A DNA stretch of 64,000 nt from NCBI GenBank assembly GCA_029964075.1, contig CM057147.1:29347513-29411512 (forward strand), written 5' to 3'. Shown piece by piece: positions 59,801 to 64,000 of the stretch. The notes under the pieces were generated by a model, which did no database searches, was not told the origin of the DNA, and saw nothing but the letters and a program-made list of their open reading frames with translations. Positions within the stretch are counted from its first letter, which is position 1; every line of letters begins with the position of its first letter. A program made the position numbers and the translations under genes. This DNA comes from Patiria pectinifera (lineage: Eukaryota; Echinodermata; Asteroidea; Valvatida; Asterinidae).

Positions 59801-62800
59801 CACTGTAAAACGCGAGAACATGTGACATGTTTAAAAAATAAACGCAGTGTTTTAGATTTAAACACTGTGTGACAAAATTAAACACATCTTGTGTTTTTAA
59901 ACAAAACAGTTAGTGTTTAATGTCAACAGTTCTATAGGGTGTTTATTATGAGATCGGTTTTAGAAAATGTATTAACTGTTCAATTTCACTAGTTACCATT
60001 TTGTTTATTCCCAACGAATAACACTTTGTTTAAAAAAAAGTTTATTAACTAATTAGGACACTAATAATAACTCAGGTTATTAATTTAGCTGTTTGTGTTC
60101 AACACCCAATAAACACGGTACACGTCACGATGTTTAAATATGACCACGTGATGTACATGTAGTCTTACAGAAGCTATTAACCGTTGGTCATGCATGACCT
60201 AGGCTAGAGGTCAAGTTTGGTATGCATATTGCCAAGTCAGCAAGAGTAGGCCTACTCAGATGCAACGTAGTTCTGTGCATGCAGTCCGACGGTTGTAGTT
60301 TGAACCAGTTCTGGAAGCTTTCACACGGGTGGTAAGTTTTATTTTTTGTGTTGTTTGATTTAATTAATCCCGATATACAGTATGATAGATTAAAAATATG
60401 ATTGAGATGAATTTAGAGGGTATTGGCCAAAGGATCGTGTGATAAAACACCTGATTTCGATTTCTTCATATTCCTTTTCTTGGATGACGATGCTGTTATA
60501 AGGTATAGGCTGCTGTGCAGCTCACAATATTATGAAGGAAGTTCTGTATTTGAGCCACATTATGGGGATGGTCTATGTTGAGTGCATACTTAATGTAGTG
60601 AGACGTCTTTTACGAGGCACCATACAATTGGCACACAGCCCAGAAAAATGTATACAAACGCGCACTCAGTGCCGTGAACGCGCGACTATCATCCCTTTTC
60701 TGCTTGCACACCAAAGTGTGAGTATCGTGTGCATAGATTTGTGCTTGAAAACCAACATATTAGTTTGAAATGAGCGAAATTTGTATTTTCTTTACATTCT
60801 AATGTCACAATGCAAGTTTTCTGCTACCGCTGGGCTAGGTTTTAGTTTATTTCATGTTGTTGAAAGGAGTGATTTTGGGGTGAATTAGTCTTCGTTACAT
60901 CAAAGTTTTAATCACCGTGTGTCACATGTTGATTTATTGCAATACGACTGTTTCATGTCAGGTGCAATATGGAGGCCTAGTTCACAACACAGCCGTACAC
61001 TTGCCAGGCGTTCGGGGAACTTCGCATAACCTGATTAAAATATTAAAATATTAGGAACCTGTGAACTGGGCACCTTATTAAAATATTAGGAACCTGTGAA
61101 CTTGGAACCTGATCAAAATATTAGAACCAAGAATATTAGGAACCTGGAAATCTTAGGAACCGGGGCAACTTTAGAAATACAAACGTTGTGATTATAATTT
61201 ATCATTGGCAACGTTAATACAATTTATAGAGCTGGAAGTTGAATCCAAGTCTGCTTTTTGTAACTCTTGTTTTGTGAGTTAGGTTGAGATTCAGATCCAG
61301 AACTATCGTAATTGATTTTGTAAACAAGTAATCTGTAACAAGTTCATGAGACCAAACATAATTTGACTCCTCCTGGTGTTTTGATTTTGTCTTTTTGTCT
61401 TGGGTTGTTCTTGGCGTCCTTAAATCTAATCATTTGAGCGGACCTCCTTAATGGAGTACCGCTACATTAATATGAGGCTATAGCCTATGGTGCGAATTGC
61501 ATTTGGAAACACGCCGTGTCAAAATGTTTGCAATCTTAGAAAATTCAGTGAAGTGGATTTTTAATCATAATTTCAATTTCACATGATGATATGGGCGTGT
61601 ATTGTTTTAATATTTTCTGTCTGTTTATTTTCAGGGTGTGTCTAATCCCTTGCATGCAGATGAAGGAAGCTATTGACTTTTAAAATAAGGTAGGCTAAGT
61701 GTCTTTTGGCATTGATCGTCATTTGGCTTTGGCAGTGTGTGATTGTATAGATCAGCTGTGTATAAAACTTTTGAAAAACCCGCAGTGCGTGATTCAAAAA
61801 CGTTCGTTTTACAGAACATGTGTTATGTTTTGAATATAGGGTCCTCTGCAGATGCTCGATGTAACTGTATGCATGTACGTCCAGCAGAACACCAAGTTTG
61901 AACGTGGCGAGGGTACGAAGACGAGAAGAGTGCTAACTATTCATGAGGTATTTTTGTATTATTCAAATCTTCAATTTCATTGAATGATGATGTTTGACTG
62001 AGATTCTATCTTGTAAAAGAACCTTTCAACTTCCACTGTAAATTTACTCTGGTGGTAAAACATCCTGAAATGAAAAAGTATAACATTCTGTTAAGTGACC
62101 TAAAGTCAAGTTAGGTTTAAAATACAATTTTAAATACAAAGTCTCCGTAAATACCTACATGACTGCAAAGTTATGTACGAAACTGTGAAAAGCTTGCCTA
62201 TTTTTTTTCAGATTTGTTTTAACTTTTTGATCCATGATAAAGGTCAAACTGTACCTGTACAGTCTTTGTGCACATTATCTTGGATAACAAAGGTTAATAT
62301 TTACGTGAGTCCCAAGAAGGCCTACAATTGTGCAATTTACTTTTGAACTCAATTTTGTATTCAGTTTTCATATTCTTCCTTGAGTAAACTTTATGACTTG
62401 TCCTTTTAGGGTCTGGTTTCACTTTCAAAGTTGATCAGTTTTTGTATGGCTCACTCAAAAATCTTGTTTATGTCCACAGAATGCTGCTGAACCAGACAGA
62501 CTATCTGCATCAAAACCACCTTTTGCGTATTACGTGGAGACACCATCAAGATAGTCTCGAACTTCAACACGTACTAGTGATGCGCTTCCTCTCCATCCTC
62601 GGGGTACTATGCCTTTGATTTGGAGTATCCAAAGTACTTTCACATGCTTTGAGTTCTTTTCAAAAAATCAGAGAAAAATATTCTGGGCAGATTCCAGCAA
62701 ATTCATGCAGTTCACTACAAGGTATTTGTGTATATATTAATTGGATATATTATTGAAATCTCAGCCAAAGATCAATACTTATTTTTTCACTACAAACTAT

Positions 62801-63691
62801 AACGCACACCTTCATAGGTTTTGATAAACAAGTATAATTCATTTGCAGTTTTACTTCTAAATCGGCATTGAATTGGACAATAATTGTTTTTAGCCCTTTT
62901 TACAGATACATGTATATTCATTTACTTCAAATTCACCCTGTTGTGTTTGTTTATGTTTTGTTTCTTTGTTTTGGTACTTGTAAAAGTCGTAATTGGCCTT
63001 AAAATGTTGGGGTCTTAAAAAAAAGATTGTTGAAAACATACTAATAGGCATGGTAGTATATTCACATAAATGTCCCATATTATTGTCGTGATGTAAAATA
63101 TTCTCTAGGGGTGACCATTAAAATACATTTGTATTTTATTGTGTCCATTTTGGTTTTTATCTGAATATGTTGTTATCATTTTCATGATTCAATAAAACTG
63201 AATAGGCCTTTAACCACAATCTATAGGTGAAAACGAAGACAGCTTTGTGAATTGCCCTAAATGCGTTTATTTCAATGTTGTTAATTTTGTGACTGAAATT
63301 TACTTGCAATTTTGCAAACTGTTCGAAAACTAAACACACACTGTGAATATAAACACTTGAAAATAATAATAAATGGCGTCACATGTTTAAAATCTGTCAC
63401 AGGCAATAAACGTGTCACATGTTTAAAATAATAACAGTTTGACGTGTTTTCTTTTTGACTATGTGTTTACTTTTTAAACGTCGGTAGTATTTAAATGTTA
63501 AACGCCTTTGATGTATATATTTTAAACACTGTTCCGTTTAAAGATTAAACACCGTCAGTGTGCTGATTTTAAACACCAAATATGTTTTTAAATTAAACAT
63601 GTTTATTGGATAAACTGCGTCACATGTTTAAAAACTGTCACAGATTAGTGTTTATTTAGGTGTTCTAAACCTAAACACATGGTTTACAGTG
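59801..63691. mobile_element. 3.9-kb element with TACACTGTAAA ends
   Basis: TA then CACTGTAAAA opens the element (59801) and TTTACAGTG then TA closes it (63691). Both ends run into several hundred bases of GTGTTTAA and CACATGTTTAAA motifs. TA targets suggest a Tc1/mariner-type or similar mechanism. Inside are exon-like blocks with AG/GT borders (about 61636-61690, 61842-61948 and 62480-62720). The last, in one frame broken by stops, reads YYAFDLEYPK. This may be a dead cargo gene or a decayed transposon gene; no intact frame exists. It sits in intron 2 of copy 3. Confidence 0.6.
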
Positions 63692-63693
63692 TA

Positions 63694-64000
63694 TTAAACA
63701 AAGTCACCGATATCTTCACAGCATTATTCCTACAATGTAAAAACACAGTGTAAAATATGGTCCAACACCCATTTATTCATTCATAATTAGCCGTTGGATT
63801 TGTTGAAATAAAGGTTGAAAATACCTTGCAAAGAGAGACTAACAGTGTCGGTATCCAAATTAGGATTTAGGCGACGTCAACAATTTAGGGTTTATTAACT
63901 GACCTGCAACAGAAAAGGCTAGTTAAATATATAAACATTATAGCCTTTCACAAATATTGGTAACATCTGGCATAATGTGGCCCGAACTATTCATATCTGG
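63694..64000. other. intron DNA to the window edge
   Basis: AT-rich sequence with no exon seen. It is presumably still intron 2 of ependymin-related copy 3. Confidence 0.4.

Overview
This is a eukaryotic, intron-rich, transposon-rich window, most likely from a marine invertebrate deuterostome. An echinoderm, perhaps starfish-like, is my best guess. Reasons: genes split into short exons with GT-AG introns, ependymin-related proteins of the six-cysteine type, and short repeat termini (such as GGGCCCAATTTCATAG-like and AAAGGTAGTGAACAC-like ends) that I associate with ambulacrarian genomes. The species assignment is inference.

Two gene families are present. On the + strand is an array of ependymin-related genes (secreted glycoproteins): the 3' part of copy 1 (exons 2858-6872), a complete six-exon copy 2 (9990-23800, 220 aa), a broken 3' remnant (54321-56102) and the first two exons of copy 3 (58539-59206, running off the right edge). 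Exon lengths and intron phases are nearly identical between copies (100, 158, 82-88, 168-174, 92, 57-60 bases; phases 1, 0, 1, 1, 0). On the - strand, between copy 2 and the remnant, are two three-exon histamine N-methyltransferase-like (HNMT-like) genes, 31206-36592 (296 aa) and 45901-49208 (297 aa). They lie in a tandem segmental duplication, roughly 27850-39880 and 40000-50545.

The rest is introns and intergenic DNA packed with non-autonomous transposons. For many of them terminal inverted repeats (TIRs) and target-site duplications (TSDs) can be read directly. They include hAT-like elements with 8-bp TSDs (2399, 4686, 5266, 20996, 25442, 40129), elements beginning TAG with 9-bp TSDs that resemble Mutator-like elements (10353, 14181, 37052, possibly 15472), TTAA-flanked elements (16132, 24321), a TTA-flanked element (43262) and a 3.9-kb TA-flanked element (59801-63691). 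A Penelope-like retroelement 3' end, LINE tails and two tRNA-derived SINEs also occur. Because the HNMT-like block is duplicated, several insertions can be compared with an empty site in the other copy.

No new multi-gene system is evident. The most unusual structures are transposons whose inverted ends are built of minisatellite arrays (11138-12022, 20996-22005), two clusters of a short motif scattered in both orientations (16866-17830, 34891-36117), and a 15-bp satellite that switches strand inside the same intron of both HNMT-like genes.
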